Assembly: GCA_030740435.1 (NCBI GenBank) | Contig: JASLXG010000031.1 | Location: forward strand, 1 to 64,000 | Length of the DNA: 64,000 bases | Direction of reading: 5' to 3' | From: Alphaproteobacteria bacterium | GTDB taxonomy: Bacteria; Pseudomonadota; Alphaproteobacteria; UBA2966 | Shown here: positions 17,290-25,647 of the stretch, piece after piece | Position numbering within the stretch: the stretch's first letter is position 1 | Layout of the letters: each line of letters opens with the position of its first letter | Made by a program: the position numbers and the translations under genes | Notes under the pieces: generated by a model | The model's database searches: none | Seen by the model: the letters and a program-made list of their open reading frames with translations, nothing else | What the model was told of the DNA's origin: nothing

Positions 17290-17718
17290 ATGTACAAGGA
17301 CATACTGCTGGCGCTCGACATCAACGACGAGGCGACCTGGCACAAGGCACTGCCGGTAGCCGACGAGCTGCGGCGCAACTTCGCGGCCAATCTGCATGTG
17401 CTCACCGTGGTGCCCGATTTCGGCATGAGCATCGTCGCCCAGCACTTCCCCGCCGACTTCGAGAAAAAGGCGCTGGCCGAAGCCAAGGCCAGGCTGGAAG
17501 CCCTGGTCGGCGAGAACCTGGACGACCTGGGCAACGTGCGGCTGGTGGTCGAGCAGGGTTCGGTCCACAAGGAGATCGTGGTGGCCGCCAAGCTGGTGGG
17601 GGCCGATCTCATCGTCATTTCGTCCTCCAAACCGGGCTTGCAGGACTACCTGCTGGGACCCAACGCCGCCCAAGTCGTGCGCCAGGCCGAAAGCTCGGTA
17701 TTGGTGGTTCGAGACTGA
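17290..17718 (+). CDS. Universal stress protein (UspA family)
   Basis: 142 aa from ATG 17290 with GGAGGGG upstream. A single Usp domain: MYKDILLALDIND at the N-terminus, a middle EQGSVHKEIVVAAKLVGADLIVI, and the C-terminal nucleotide-loop region SSKPGLQDYLLGPNAAQVV...SSVLVVRD. The usual Gly-Ser of the ATP loop is Gly-Pro here, so ATP binding is uncertain. Usp genes commonly accompany TRAP-TAXI transporters; it lies 14 nt after the broken TAXI/permease fusion. Confidence 0.88.
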   Translation: MYKDILLALDINDEATWHKALPVADELRRNFAANLHVLTVVPDFGMSIVAQHFPADFEKKALAEAKARLEALVGENLDDLGNVRLVVEQGSVHKEIVVAAKLVGADLIVISSSKPGLQDYLLGPNAAQVVRQAESSVLVVRD

Positions 17719-17732
17719 CCCGAGACAGCACA

Positions 17733-17762
17733 GAAAAAGCCACCGCCGATCCGGCGGTGGCT
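17733..17762 (-). terminator. Rho-independent terminator of the cytochrome c gene
   Basis: AGCCACCGCCG (17738-17748) pairs perfectly with CGGCGGTGGCT (17752-17762), loop of 3. On the minus strand the stem is followed by TTTTT (complement of 17733-17737), so it terminates the leftward cytochrome c transcript. Read rightward after the usp gene it lacks a T-run but could still slow polymerase. Confidence 0.8.
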
Positions 17763-17791
17763 GTTCGCTGCCGAGAGGTTCTGCGGCGTGT

Positions 17792-18178
17792 CTACTTGGT
17801 TGCCTTTTTGAGGTAGGCGATGACGTCTGCCCGCTGTTTGGTCTTTTTGAGGCCGGGGAAGGTCATCTTGCCCTTCTTGATCACGGCTTTGGGCTTTTTG
17901 ATGTATTTGTCCATGATGGCGTCGTCCCAGACGATGCCCGACGCCTTGATAGCCTTGGAAAACTTCTTGTAGCCGGCGGCGGTGCCCGCCTTGCGCCCGA
18001 AAACGCCGTGCAAATTGGGGCCGACCTTGTGCTTGCCGCCCTTTTTGACGGTGTGGCAGGCCTTGCACTTGTTGAACACCTTCTTGCCCTTGGCCGCGTC
18101 GCCGGCCGCCAGTGCCGAGGTGCTGGAAAGCGCAATAAGGCAGGCCGCGCCGATGCCAATCAGCTTGTTCGTGGTCAT
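17792..18178 (-). CDS. Class I cytochrome c (c2/c-550 type)
   Basis: 128 aa. Signal peptide ending ALAA-G, then a small lysine-rich cytochrome. The haem site is C38-K-A-C41-H42, and Met105 in [10 protein letters not shown] is the likely sixth ligand. The size (~104 aa mature) fits soluble periplasmic electron carriers of the c2 family. The strong positive charge is usual for carriers that dock to acidic oxidases or reductases. The gene is followed by a clear terminator. The cytochrome P460 gene upstream on the same strand makes a functional link possible. Confidence 0.92.
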   Translation of the reverse strand: MTTNKLIGIGAACLIALSSTSALAAGDAAKGKKVFNKCKACHTVKKGGKHKVGPNLHGVFGRKAGTAAGYKKFSKAIKASGIVWDDAIMDKYIKKPKAVIKKGKMTFPGLKKTKQRADVIAYLKKATK

Positions 18179-18392
18179 TGAAAGCTCTCCTATCTACCGC
18201 TGTCCGCGGGTTCACACCATAGTCGCCACCCCCTCGCGACCGAGCGGCGTGTGTAGCACAGGCGGTGGCGAAATGTAAGCGGACTTTGCGGCCGAAATAA
18301 GCCCGGCGGTGGCGGCTTCCTTGCGGTTGCCGCCACCGCCGGTCCACTGGAGGGAAGGGCGGGTCTCCCCCAGGGAACGAAGGCTCTGCCGC

Positions 18393-19277
18393 CTACAGGC
18401 GGTGCTCCTCGGGCAGGAAGAAGAGATGGTCCTGGTCCTCCACCGAGGCGTGGCACTCGATGCAGAAAGCGACCGTGCCCGAATTCTTGCCGCCCGTGGT
18501 GCCGAAGACGCTGCCGTTGGGCAGGACCATGGAATAGCGCCAGTTGCCGCTCGGCTTGTTGAAGCCGGCCGCCATCTTTTCCATGGTAAAGAGCGGCCCG
18601 GCAACCACTCGGCCGCTGGCGTTGGCGACGAAACTGTCCTTGGCCAGCATGGCGCCGACCGGCAGCGGGCCGGCCTTTTCGTATTTGCCGTAACCTTGGG
18701 CCAGGGCGTTGCCGAAGTTGTTGACGTAGCGCCCGCCGTGGGTGTCCGAGACGTAGGGCCGCAGCGAAAAACGGCTCCAATCGGCATAATCGCCGACATA
18801 GCTCAGGCCCGACTTGGCGTAGGCCGCCCTGAGCGCCTGGCGGGCGCAATCGTAGGCCGCCACGGCCTCGGCCTGGGTCAGTTCGGGAACCTCGGCGGCG
18901 GCGCAGGGGTTGCAGGCCTGAGTGGCGCAGGGGTTCTTGGCAGCACACGGATTGCAGCCTTTGGCGGCGCAGGGGTTCTTGGCCGCCACCTTCATCAAAC
19001 GCGGTACCACGCAGGCGGCGCTTTTGGCGGCACAAGGATTACAGGGATTGCAAGCCTTGGCGGCACAGGGATTACAGAGATTACAGGGATTACAGGGATT
19101 CTTGGCCGCGCAGGGATTTTTCGCGGCGCAAGGGTTTTTTCCGGCGCAGGGGTTCTTCGCCGCGCAGGCCGCCCGCGACGCCATCGGCGCCACCACGGCC
19201 GTGGTTGCCACCGTACCGATACCCAGCATGATGGGGATGACCGTCGTCGTTAGCAGCCGGTTGTGAATGGATTTCAT
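18393..19277 (-). CDS. Cytochrome P460-family protein with an N-terminal Cys-rich NPC repeat domain
   Basis: 294 aa from ATG 19277. Residues 1-35 are a signal peptide. Residues 37-126 are a low-complexity domain of repeated (AAK)NPC and CNPC units with 18 cysteines. Residues ~133-294 are a cytochrome P460 domain: YADWSRFSLRPYVSDTHGGRYVN, VGAMLAKDSF, TMEKMAAGFN, WRYSMVLPNGSVFGTT, and the haem site C272-I-E-C-H276 near LFFLPEEHRL. P460 proteins are periplasmic c-type haem enzymes, some of which oxidise hydroxylamine. The NPC domain is not part of P460 and looks like a metal- or disulphide-rich module; its role is unknown. The divergent FGE-like gene starts 166 bp away. Confidence 0.85.
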   Translation of the reverse strand: MKSIHNRLLTTTVIPIMLGIGTVATTAVVAPMASRAACAAKNPCAGKNPCAAKNPCAAKNPCNPCNLCNPCAAKACNPCNPCAAKSAACVVPRLMKVAAKNPCAAKGCNPCAAKNPCATQACNPCAAAEVPELTQAEAVAAYDCARQALRAAYAKSGLSYVGDYADWSRFSLRPYVSDTHGGRYVNNFGNALAQGYGKYEKAGPLPVGAMLAKDSFVANASGRVVAGPLFTMEKMAAGFNKPSGNWRYSMVLPNGSVFGTTGGKNSGTVAFCIECHASVEDQDHLFFLPEEHRL

Positions 19278-19443
19278 GGCAAGGCGCCCTTCCCGTTTTG
19301 AATGTTTCCAACTTGAATTGCCTGGCCCTAACTTATGTCGGCCATCGGCCCTTGCCGATTCACGCCTATTCACGTGTGCGTGAGTTGACAGGCTGCGCTC
19401 CGGCGCCCGACCATGACTGGCGGAGGCAGCAGGGGAGTTGGCC

Positions 19444-20304
19444 ATGACGAGCGGGGTTTCACGCCGCGGCCTGGCGGCCGCCCTGGTGGCTGCCGCCATG
19501 GCGCTGGCTCCTGTCGGCAGGACGGCCCCGCTACCCGAGGTCATCGCCATCCCCGGCGGCCCCTTTATCATCGGCTCCGACCGGGCCGAGCGCGAGAGCG
19601 CCTACCGCCTGGACGAAGCCGCCTACGGCCATTCCATTACCCGCCGGCGCGGCTGGTACGAGGCCGAAGGCGAACGCCGGCTGGCCACCACCGCCGCCTT
19701 CACCATCACGCGCAACCTCATCACCAACGCCCAGTACGCCGATTTCATCGCCGCCACCGAACACGCCGCACCCGAGGTCGACGCCGGCACTTGGGCCTCC
19801 TACGGCCTTATCCATCCCTTCAGCCGCAGCCGCCGCCACGCCTGGCGCCAGCGCCGGCCGCCGCCGGGACGCGAGCGGCACCCGGTGGTTCTGGTCTCGC
19901 ACTTCGATGCCCTGGCCTATGCCGCCTGGCTGGGCCGCACCACCGGCCGCAACTGGCGCCTGCCCAGCGAGAAGCAATGGCTGAAGGCGGCCCGGGGCAG
20001 CGACGGCGCGCGCTTTCCCTGGGGCAACCATTTCGATCCCACGCGCCTCAATAGCGCCGACCGCGGCCCCTTCGACACCGTGGCGGTAGGCAGTTTTCTC
20101 CGCGGTGCCAGTCCCTTCGGCCTGCTCGATGGCGCCGGCCAGGTTTTCGAGTGGACGGCGACCGCCAGCGGTCCAAAGAAATTCATCGTCAAGGGCGGCT
20201 CGTGGGACGACAAGGGCTGCGGCGTTTGCCGGCCGGCGGCGCGCCACGCCCGCCCCGCCGGCCTCAAACACATCCTCATCGGATTTCGTTTGGTGCGGGA
20301 ATAG
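19444..20304 (+). CDS. Formylglycine-generating-enzyme-like (SUMF1/FGE-sulfatase domain) exported protein
   Basis: 286 aa from ATG 19444, with GGGGAG upstream. A twin-arginine-like start (SRRGL) and hydrophobic stretch suggest export. The FGE-sulfatase fold is shown by IPGGPFIIGSD, ITRNLITNAQYADFI, HFDALAYAAWLGRTTGRNWRLPSEKQW, ARFPWGNHFD and FIVKGGSWDD...RPAARHARP...IGFRLV. The only two cysteines are C259 and C262 (GCGVC), close to where true FGEs carry their copper-binding pair but spaced CxxC. It may modify a protein, bind metal, or be a non-enzymatic relative. It is divergent from the P460 gene. Confidence 0.8.
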   Translation: MTSGVSRRGLAAALVAAAMALAPVGRTAPLPEVIAIPGGPFIIGSDRAERESAYRLDEAAYGHSITRRRGWYEAEGERRLATTAAFTITRNLITNAQYADFIAATEHAAPEVDAGTWASYGLIHPFSRSRRHAWRQRRPPPGRERHPVVLVSHFDALAYAAWLGRTTGRNWRLPSEKQWLKAARGSDGARFPWGNHFDPTRLNSADRGPFDTVAVGSFLRGASPFGLLDGAGQVFEWTATASGPKKFIVKGGSWDDKGCGVCRPAARHARPAGLKHILIGFRLVRE

Positions 20305-20354
20305 GTGGTAGCCTTGGAAATTCCCCGACACCGAGCCTTGAGAGGCTGCGGCCG

Positions 20355-20678
20355 ATGAGCGATGATACGCACGACCGATCCAGGATCTGGCTGGTGCGCC
20401 ATGCCTATGCGTTCTCGCTGGTGCTGGTGCCGGTCTGGGTGATCGACTTCTTCCTGCCGGGGGGCTGGTCCTCGTTCTGGTTGACGATGCTCTGGTTGGC
20501 GGCCTTTGCCGGGCATTACTTTTTCGTCCGGGCGCTGGGCAGCAGCGATGCCTGGGCCCGCGACCGGGCCCTCGACCTCAAGGTCAAAAGCTACGACGTG
20601 CGCCACATCCAAGAGATCGAACGAAGCGCCGCCGAAGGCAAATGGCCGGGAAAACGGGGCCCCGAACTCGATCGTTGA
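20355..20678 (+). CDS. Small 2TM-domain membrane protein
   Basis: 107 aa from ATG 20355. Two hydrophobic segments (about residues 20-37 and 42-60) joined by the short loop LPGGWSSFW, then a charged cytosolic tail. The layout matches the 2TM domain family of unknown function. It follows the FGE-like gene by 50 nt on the same strand. A GGGCGC/GCGCCC hairpin lies 50 nt downstream. Confidence 0.6.
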   Translation: MSDDTHDRSRIWLVRHAYAFSLVLVPVWVIDFFLPGGWSSFWLTMLWLAAFAGHYFFVRALGSSDAWARDRALDLKVKSYDVRHIQEIERSAAEGKWPGKRGPELDR

Positions 20679-20728
20679 TATCGCGTGAAATGGGCGGTGC
20701 AGTGATGCTACCGGGGGGCGGAGGCCAA

Positions 20729-20744
20729 GGGCGCGGATGCGCCC
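20729..20744. terminator. GC hairpin between convergent genes, possible terminator
   Basis: GGGCGC (20729-20734) pairs with GCGCCC (20739-20744) around the loop GGAT, in the gap between the 2TM gene and the convergent TRAP-associated membrane gene. There is no T-tract on either strand, so termination is only a guess from position. Confidence 0.35.
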
Positions 20745-20769
20745 GCCCGGCGAGGGGCCCTAGCAAAAA

Positions 20770-21252
20770 CTAAAACCGCTTGGGTTTGTCGTCGGGCGGA
20801 CCCTCGGGCATGGTGTCGAAGGCCCGGATGATGGCCGTGACGCGGAAGGTGTAGCGCAGCCAGAGCAGGCAGACCGCGGCCACCACCCATTTGTCGAGCG
20901 TGCCGAGTTGGGTGGCCAGGGCATCGCTGGCCAGGATCAAGCAGGCCATGGGCGGCGCACTGACGGCGTAGAACGCAGCATAGGGGTTCTTGGTCAGGCC
21001 TAGGAATAGCGCCGTCAGAAACATCGACAGACAGTAGAAGGTCAGCGCCGTGGCTATCAGGTCGCCGGCCGGATCGAGCTTGGCTATGGCCACCAGCGTC
21101 CAGATGCCAAACAGCGAGGCCAGGAACCAGGTGTAGATGAAAAGCTCGCTCTTGGCCTGGCGGCGGTTGAGCTTGGCGACCTTGATCAGATAGGGCGTTT
21201 TGTCGTCGTTCCAGACGTACTTCCGGATAAAGGTGTACCAGTTCGACGTCAT
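20770..21252 (-). CDS. Four-helix membrane protein at the end of a TRAP transporter operon
   Basis: 160 aa with about four hydrophobic segments (FIYTWFLASLFGIWTLVAIA, an ALTFYCLSMFLTALFLGL stretch, FYAVSAPPMACLILAS, and VVAAVCLLWLRYTFRV). No family was recognised. The N-terminus is charged and cytosolic in appearance. It lies 28 nt after dctQ on the same strand, so it is likely cotranscribed and may be an accessory subunit. Confidence 0.6.
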   Translation of the reverse strand: MTSNWYTFIRKYVWNDDKTPYLIKVAKLNRRQAKSELFIYTWFLASLFGIWTLVAIAKLDPAGDLIATALTFYCLSMFLTALFLGLTKNPYAAFYAVSAPPMACLILASDALATQLGTLDKWVVAAVCLLWLRYTFRVTAIIRAFDTMPEGPPDDKPKRF

Positions 21253-21280
21253 CGCGACGCCGCCCAGCGCTGTCGCAAAG

Positions 21281-21940
21281 TCAGGCCTCGACGGCAGCTT
21301 CCTCCTGCGCCTTTCTCGCCTTTTCGGCTCGCTTGGCCTGGTCCTCCGGCCATTCCAGCGTCATCAGGTGGAAGCGCAGATCGCGCGGCCCAAAGATCAC
21401 CAGCACCGTTTCGAGCCACACCGCAAAGGCGGCCACGGCGGCCATGACCAAGCCGAACAGCAGCACCGACTTGATGATCCAGCGCATCGGCAGGCCGACC
21501 AGCGAGGCCGAGATCTCGTTGGTGATGAAGGCCTCGTAGGCATAGATGCCGGCGAAGTAGACCACCAATAGGGTGTAGGGAACCAAGAAGAAGGTGCAGC
21601 CGATGAACTCGACCAAGGCCTGGTTGAGGAAGGTCAGTTTTTCGCGCAGCAGATCGACGCGGACGTGGCGGTTGTTGACGTAGCCATAGCCCAGCACCAG
21701 GGCGAAAAGCGCCGTGTGGAAGTGCCACTCGAGCTCCTGGATGATGGTCGAATCGAAGAGGAAGCCGACCGGCCCAAAGGCCTCCATGAGCCAGACCTGC
21801 ATCTTGCCGATCTTGCGAAACAGCACGTCCCAGATGGTGAAGAAGACCAGCGGCAGGATGAACAGTGCCCCCCAGCGGCCGACGAAATCGACGAAACGGC
21901 TGAGGCCGGCGCTGAGGCGGATCATTTTTTCAACGGGCAT
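21281..21940 (-). CDS. TRAP transporter small permease (DctQ type)
   Basis: 219 aa from ATG 21940 (GGTGAG upstream). Four hydrophobic segments, with the DctQ features ALFALVLGYGYVNNRHVRVDLL and a conserved ...RWIIKSVLLFGLVMAAVAAFAVWLET. The C-terminal ~30 residues are a charged Lys/Ala/Glu helix. DctQ pairs with DctM in the inner membrane for sodium-driven uptake of organic acids. It lies 28 nt after dctM. Confidence 0.88.
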   Translation of the reverse strand: MPVEKMIRLSAGLSRFVDFVGRWGALFILPLVFFTIWDVLFRKIGKMQVWLMEAFGPVGFLFDSTIIQELEWHFHTALFALVLGYGYVNNRHVRVDLLREKLTFLNQALVEFIGCTFFLVPYTLLVVYFAGIYAYEAFITNEISASLVGLPMRWIIKSVLLFGLVMAAVAAFAVWLETVLVIFGPRDLRFHLMTLEWPEDQAKRAEKARKAQEEAAVEA

Positions 21941-21968
21941 AGAGCTCACCTTCTGCTGGCGACCGGAA

Positions 21969-23474
21969 TTACAATCCACCATAGACGACGCGGGGCAGCC
22001 AAAGCGCGACCTTGGGCAGTGTCAGGACGCCGATCAGGGCTACCAGTTGCAGGGTCACGAAGGGGATGATGCCCTTGTAGATGTTGGCGATCTTGACCTC
22101 TTCCGGGGCGATGCCCTTGAGGTAAAAGAGCGCGAAGCCGAAAGGCGGCGTCAGGAACGAGGTCTGGAGATTCACCGCCACCAGGATCAGGAACCAGAAA
22201 ATCATGCCTTCCTGCGAGACGTGGGTGCCGAAATCGAGACCCACCACCAGCGGTGCGAAGACCGGCAGGATGATCAGCGTGATCTCGATCCAGTCGAGGA
22301 AGAAGCCGAGTATGAAGACGATGCCCATGATCAGGATGAGGAGGCCCCAGGCGCCCAGGCCGGCCTGCAGGATCAAGTGCTCGACGATGTCGTCACCGCC
22401 CAGCGCCCGGAAGACGTAGGCGAAGCAGGTGGCGCTGACGACGATGAAGAAGATCATGCCGATGGTGAGCGCCGAGGTGTGGCTCACACCCCTGAGGATT
22501 TCCCAGCTGCAGCGCCGATTGGCCACGGCCAATATCACGGCACCGAAGGCGCCCACCGCGCCGGCCTCGCTGGGCGTCGCCCAACCCATCAGGATCGAGC
22601 CCTTGATCAGACCAATCAGAAAGACCGGCGGCAGAAAACTCTTCAACAGCAGCGGCGCCATCTCACCCCGCGGCACGTACAAGAGCTCCTTCGGCAGCGG
22701 CGGCGCGATACTGGGCCTGATGCTTGCGGCGATGACGATATAGGCGAGATAGAGGGCGGCCAGAAAGAGGCCCGGGCCCAGCGCCGACATGAACACGGTG
22801 CCGACCGAGACCGACATCAGGTCGGCCATGATGATCAGCATGATGCTGGGCGGGATCAAAATACCCAGCGTGCCCGAGGCGCAGATCACGCCTGTGGCCA
22901 GTTGCTGACTGTATTTTTGCTTCAACATGGTGGGTAGCGCCAGCGCCGTCATCATGGTTACCGAGGCGCCGATGATGCCGGTCATGGCGGCCAGGATGGT
23001 GCCCATGATGGTAACGGCCAGGGCCAGCGCGCCCGGTACCCGGCGCAGCAGCACCTGGCAGGAATAAAGCATGTCGTTGGCGACGCCCGAGCGCTCCATC
23101 ATCACGCCCATGAAGACGAAGGTGGGCACCGCCACCAGCACCAGGTTCTCGGCCGCCTGACCCCAGATGCGGGGCAGGAAGGCGAAGTATTGGGCCAGGG
23201 CAAAGACGTCCAGCGCGTAGCCAACCATGCCGTAGAGAAAGGCCAGGCCGCCCAGGATGAAGGCTACCGGATAGCCGGAAAAGAGCAGGATACCCAGGGT
23301 GCCGAACATGAAGACGGGCAGGAAGTCCTGCAACACGTAGAGCAGCGGCGCCTCGTCGTCCTTGCCCATGAAGACCAACAGCACGACCACCGTGACCATC
23401 ACGACCATGGGGATCAAAAGAACGAGAAGCGACTTGCCCTCGGGCTGTTCGGTTGTGGAAATCGGCTCCTGCAT
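21969..23474 (-). CDS. TRAP transporter large permease (DctM type)
   Basis: 501 aa from ATG 23474 (GGGAG upstream). The alternative ATG at 23507 lies 2 nt from a 30-bp palindrome that would bury its ribosome site, so 23474 is preferred. About 12 membrane segments with DctM landmarks: LVAVPTFVFMGVMMERSGV, TGIIGASVTMMTALALPTML, ASGTLGILIPPSIMLIIMADL, and WATPSEAGAVGAFGA. It forms the transport channel with DctQ; the substrate is probably a carboxylate. Confidence 0.92.
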   Translation of the reverse strand: MQEPISTTEQPEGKSLLVLLIPMVVMVTVVVLLVFMGKDDEAPLLYVLQDFLPVFMFGTLGILLFSGYPVAFILGGLAFLYGMVGYALDVFALAQYFAFLPRIWGQAAENLVLVAVPTFVFMGVMMERSGVANDMLYSCQVLLRRVPGALALAVTIMGTILAAMTGIIGASVTMMTALALPTMLKQKYSQQLATGVICASGTLGILIPPSIMLIIMADLMSVSVGTVFMSALGPGLFLAALYLAYIVIAASIRPSIAPPLPKELLYVPRGEMAPLLLKSFLPPVFLIGLIKGSILMGWATPSEAGAVGAFGAVILAVANRRCSWEILRGVSHTSALTIGMIFFIVVSATCFAYVFRALGGDDIVEHLILQAGLGAWGLLILIMGIVFILGFFLDWIEITLIILPVFAPLVVGLDFGTHVSQEGMIFWFLILVAVNLQTSFLTPPFGFALFYLKGIAPEEVKIANIYKGIIPFVTLQLVALIGVLTLPKVALWLPRVVYGGL

Positions 23475-23508
23475 GCCGGGCTCCCGAAGCTTATGGATCA
23501 CAGACATA

Positions 23509-23538
23509 GGCTGGAGTTTGCCATGGCAAACTCCAGCC
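23509..23538. promoter_or_regulatory. Perfect 30-bp palindrome between dctP and dctM
   Basis: GGCTGGAGTTTGCCA at 23509-23523 is followed directly by its exact reverse complement at 23524-23538. In the leftward dctP-dctM transcript this makes a strong stem just after the dctP stop (23590) and before the dctM start. No T-run follows, so it is not a classical terminator. The likely role is to protect the dctP message 3' end or weaken permease expression, since binding proteins are needed in excess. Confidence 0.75.
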
Positions 23539-23589
23539 CAGTCTCAAGAAAGCGGAAGGATGATTATCCGACCGCAGAGTTTAGTGCGT

Positions 23590-24651
23590 TTACTGCAAGT
23601 AGCCGTGATCCTTCCAGACCGCGTACTCGGCGCGGAAGGCCGAGATATGGGCGAGGATCTCCTTGAACAGCGGATCCTTGGCCGCCTGCTCCGCTTGCAC
23701 CGCTTCCCAGGCCTTCTTGACGGTGGCCAGGAACTCGGGCGACCAGCGATGGATGGTGACACCCTTGGCCTTCAGGGCCTTGAGCGCACCGGCCTGCAGG
23801 AACTCGCCGCGGGCCAGGATGTCCTTGACGCTGTTGCCGCAGGTGATCTCGATCATCGCCTGATGCTGTTTGGAAAGGCCCTCGAATTTGGCCTTGTTCA
23901 TCAGCAACTCGAGCACCGAGGATTGCTGATGCCAACCCGGGAAGTAGTAGTGCTTGGCGATTTGATAGAATCCGAGGTTGAGATCGATCGAGGGCGACGA
24001 GAATTCGGTGGCGTCGATGACACCGCGCTCGAGCGCCGGATAGATGTCGGCGGCCGCCAGCAATTGCGTGCTCACGCCCAGCTTTTGCATAACCTGGGCA
24101 CCCAGGCCGAAGAAGCGCATCTTCAGACCACGAAGGTCGGCAGCACTTTTGATTTCCTTGCGGAACCAGCCCGAGGCTTCCGGAGGAATGATGCCGCAAT
24201 GGAAGGCCTTGAGGCCATGCTGGGCGTAAATACGGTCGTAGATATCGTCAGCGCCGGCCTCGTAGAGCCAAGCCAGCATCTCGCCGGGGCCGGGGCCGAA
24301 CGGCACCGCCGTGTACCAAGCCAGGGCGGGAATTTTGCCAACGTGATAGCCGGCCGTGCCCCAGACCGCGTCGACGGCGCCGGCCTTGACGGCGTCGAAG
24401 CCCTCGAGCGACGGCACCAGGGCGCCAGGCTCGAAGAACTTGATCTCCAGCGAGCCGCCGGAGATGCGCTTGATGTTGTTTGAGAACCACGGGCCGGACT
24501 CGCCGATCACCGTCAGCTTCGAGCCGAAGGTGCTCTGCATTTTCCATTTGACCCGCTTGCCTTGCGCGTCGGCGGTGCTGGCCAGGGCAAGCGCAAACGT
24601 GCCTGCGAGGCCGGCAACGGCAACGGTCTTCAATAGCGACTTCATCTTCAT
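23590..24651 (-). CDS. TRAP transporter periplasmic binding protein (DctP type)
   Basis: 353 aa from ATG 24651 (GGGAGAGG upstream). Signal peptide ending ADAQ. The mature protein has the DctP/YiaO layout: WKMQSTFGSKL at the start, the signature around DLRGLKMRFFGLGAQVMQKLGVSTQLLAAADIYPALERGVIDATEFSSP, and YYFPGWHQQSSVLELLMN. The signature arginine in LKMRF should bind the substrate carboxylate. The sequence SPSIDLNLGFYQIAKHYYFPGWHQ resembles TRAP proteins for larger organic acids (mannitol/chloroaromatic-like subgroup). First gene of the operon. Confidence 0.92.
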   Translation of the reverse strand: MKMKSLLKTVAVAGLAGTFALALASTADAQGKRVKWKMQSTFGSKLTVIGESGPWFSNNIKRISGGSLEIKFFEPGALVPSLEGFDAVKAGAVDAVWGTAGYHVGKIPALAWYTAVPFGPGPGEMLAWLYEAGADDIYDRIYAQHGLKAFHCGIIPPEASGWFRKEIKSAADLRGLKMRFFGLGAQVMQKLGVSTQLLAAADIYPALERGVIDATEFSSPSIDLNLGFYQIAKHYYFPGWHQQSSVLELLMNKAKFEGLSKQHQAMIEITCGNSVKDILARGEFLQAGALKALKAKGVTIHRWSPEFLATVKKAWEAVQAEQAAKDPLFKEILAHISAFRAEYAVWKDHGYLQ

Positions 24652-24945
24652 ATTGCCTCTCCCTCGTTGACTTGAATGCCCCCCGCGATGTTCCTTGCCG
24701 GATGGCCTGGCACCGCTGTTTCCAGCCCAAAAGGTTTGGGTCGGCTGGCACTCCTCCATTAACGAGAAGCCATATTACACAACTCGCCTTACTTGGCAAC
24801 GGAAGAGGGCGATGATTTGTAATTGGCTGCCGGGCAGTATGATTGATCTTGCCGAGAAACCGCATGCCATGATTAGCCTCGACGGCCGGGGTTAACCTAC
24901 ACTCGGGCGAACTGGTTATTGCGGGATGGACAGGGAGGCCGAGGT
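24652..24945. promoter_or_regulatory. Divergent intergenic region between the TRAP operon and the Mla operon
   Basis: About 290 bases with an AT-richer middle (about 24765-24870). It must hold the leftward promoter of dctP and the rightward promoter of the gene at 24946. A short open frame (TTG start at 24695) is present but has no family or ribosome site. No clear operator palindrome was seen. Confidence 0.5.
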
Positions 24946-25644
24946 ATGGTGGTCCTGAACGAGCTTTCCGGCGGGCGCCTGCGCTCAATGCTGGCGGCTG
25001 GCCGGGATATCCTGGAATGCTACCGCGTGTTGGAGCGCGGCGGCCTCAACATCGTCGGCGAGGTGCTCAGGGAGGGTGGCACTTTCTACGAATGGAACCA
25101 CTACCCGGACGGTGACATCTTCGATCCCGAGAGCCACAGCCAGCACTACTACCACGCCCACCGGGCCGAGGAGCACGGCCACTTTCACACCTTCCTACGC
25201 CAGCCCGGCATGCCCAAGGGCAGCCGCCCCATGGCCAACAAAAGCAAGGAGAAGTGGCCCCGCGGCAAGGATGCACTGAGCCACCTGATCGCCATCTCGA
25301 TGGACGGCTACGGCTTTCCCATCCGGCTTTTCACCACCAACCGCTGGGTTACCGGCGAGTGCTGGTACCGGGCCGACGACGTCGTCGCCATGCTCGACCT
25401 TTTCGTCATCGACCACGCCGCGCCTTCGTGGCCGGTCAACCGCTGGGTCAGCGGCATGATCCGCCTCTTCCAGCCCCAAATCGCCGAGTTGGTGATCGAG
25501 CGCGATGCCACCATCAAGCGCTGGCGCGACGGCCACCCCGAGAGCGACGTCCTCGAAGATCGCCAGCTCGACATCACCTCGGTGCTGGATATCTCGGTCG
25601 AAGATCAAGTGACGGCGGTAGAGCAAGCCCTTGGCGAGGCTTGA
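24946..25644 (+). CDS. Conserved hypothetical protein (possibly DUF6969 family)
   Basis: 232 aa from ATG 24946, preceded by GGGAGG; an upstream TTG at 24919 is less likely. No signal peptide or membrane segment. The notable segment is HYYHAHRAEEHGHFHTFLR (~residues 66-84), a cluster of histidines and glutamates that could bind a metal. A second well-formed segment is HLIAISMDGYGFPIRLFTTNRWVTGECWY. I am not certain of the family name. It lies only 3 nt before mlaE, so it is cotranscribed with the phospholipid transporter genes. Confidence 0.6.
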   Translation: MVVLNELSGGRLRSMLAAGRDILECYRVLERGGLNIVGEVLREGGTFYEWNHYPDGDIFDPESHSQHYYHAHRAEEHGHFHTFLRQPGMPKGSRPMANKSKEKWPRGKDALSHLIAISMDGYGFPIRLFTTNRWVTGECWYRADDVVAMLDLFVIDHAAPSWPVNRWVSGMIRLFQPQIAELVIERDATIKRWRDGHPESDVLEDRQLDITSVLDISVEDQVTAVEQALGEA

Positions 25645-25647
25645 TTC

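Noticed and set aside
21714-22937. Long plus-strand frame over the dctM/dctQ genes
   Set aside because: Antisense shadow of two clear TRAP permease genes; His/Asp/Gln-rich product with no family.
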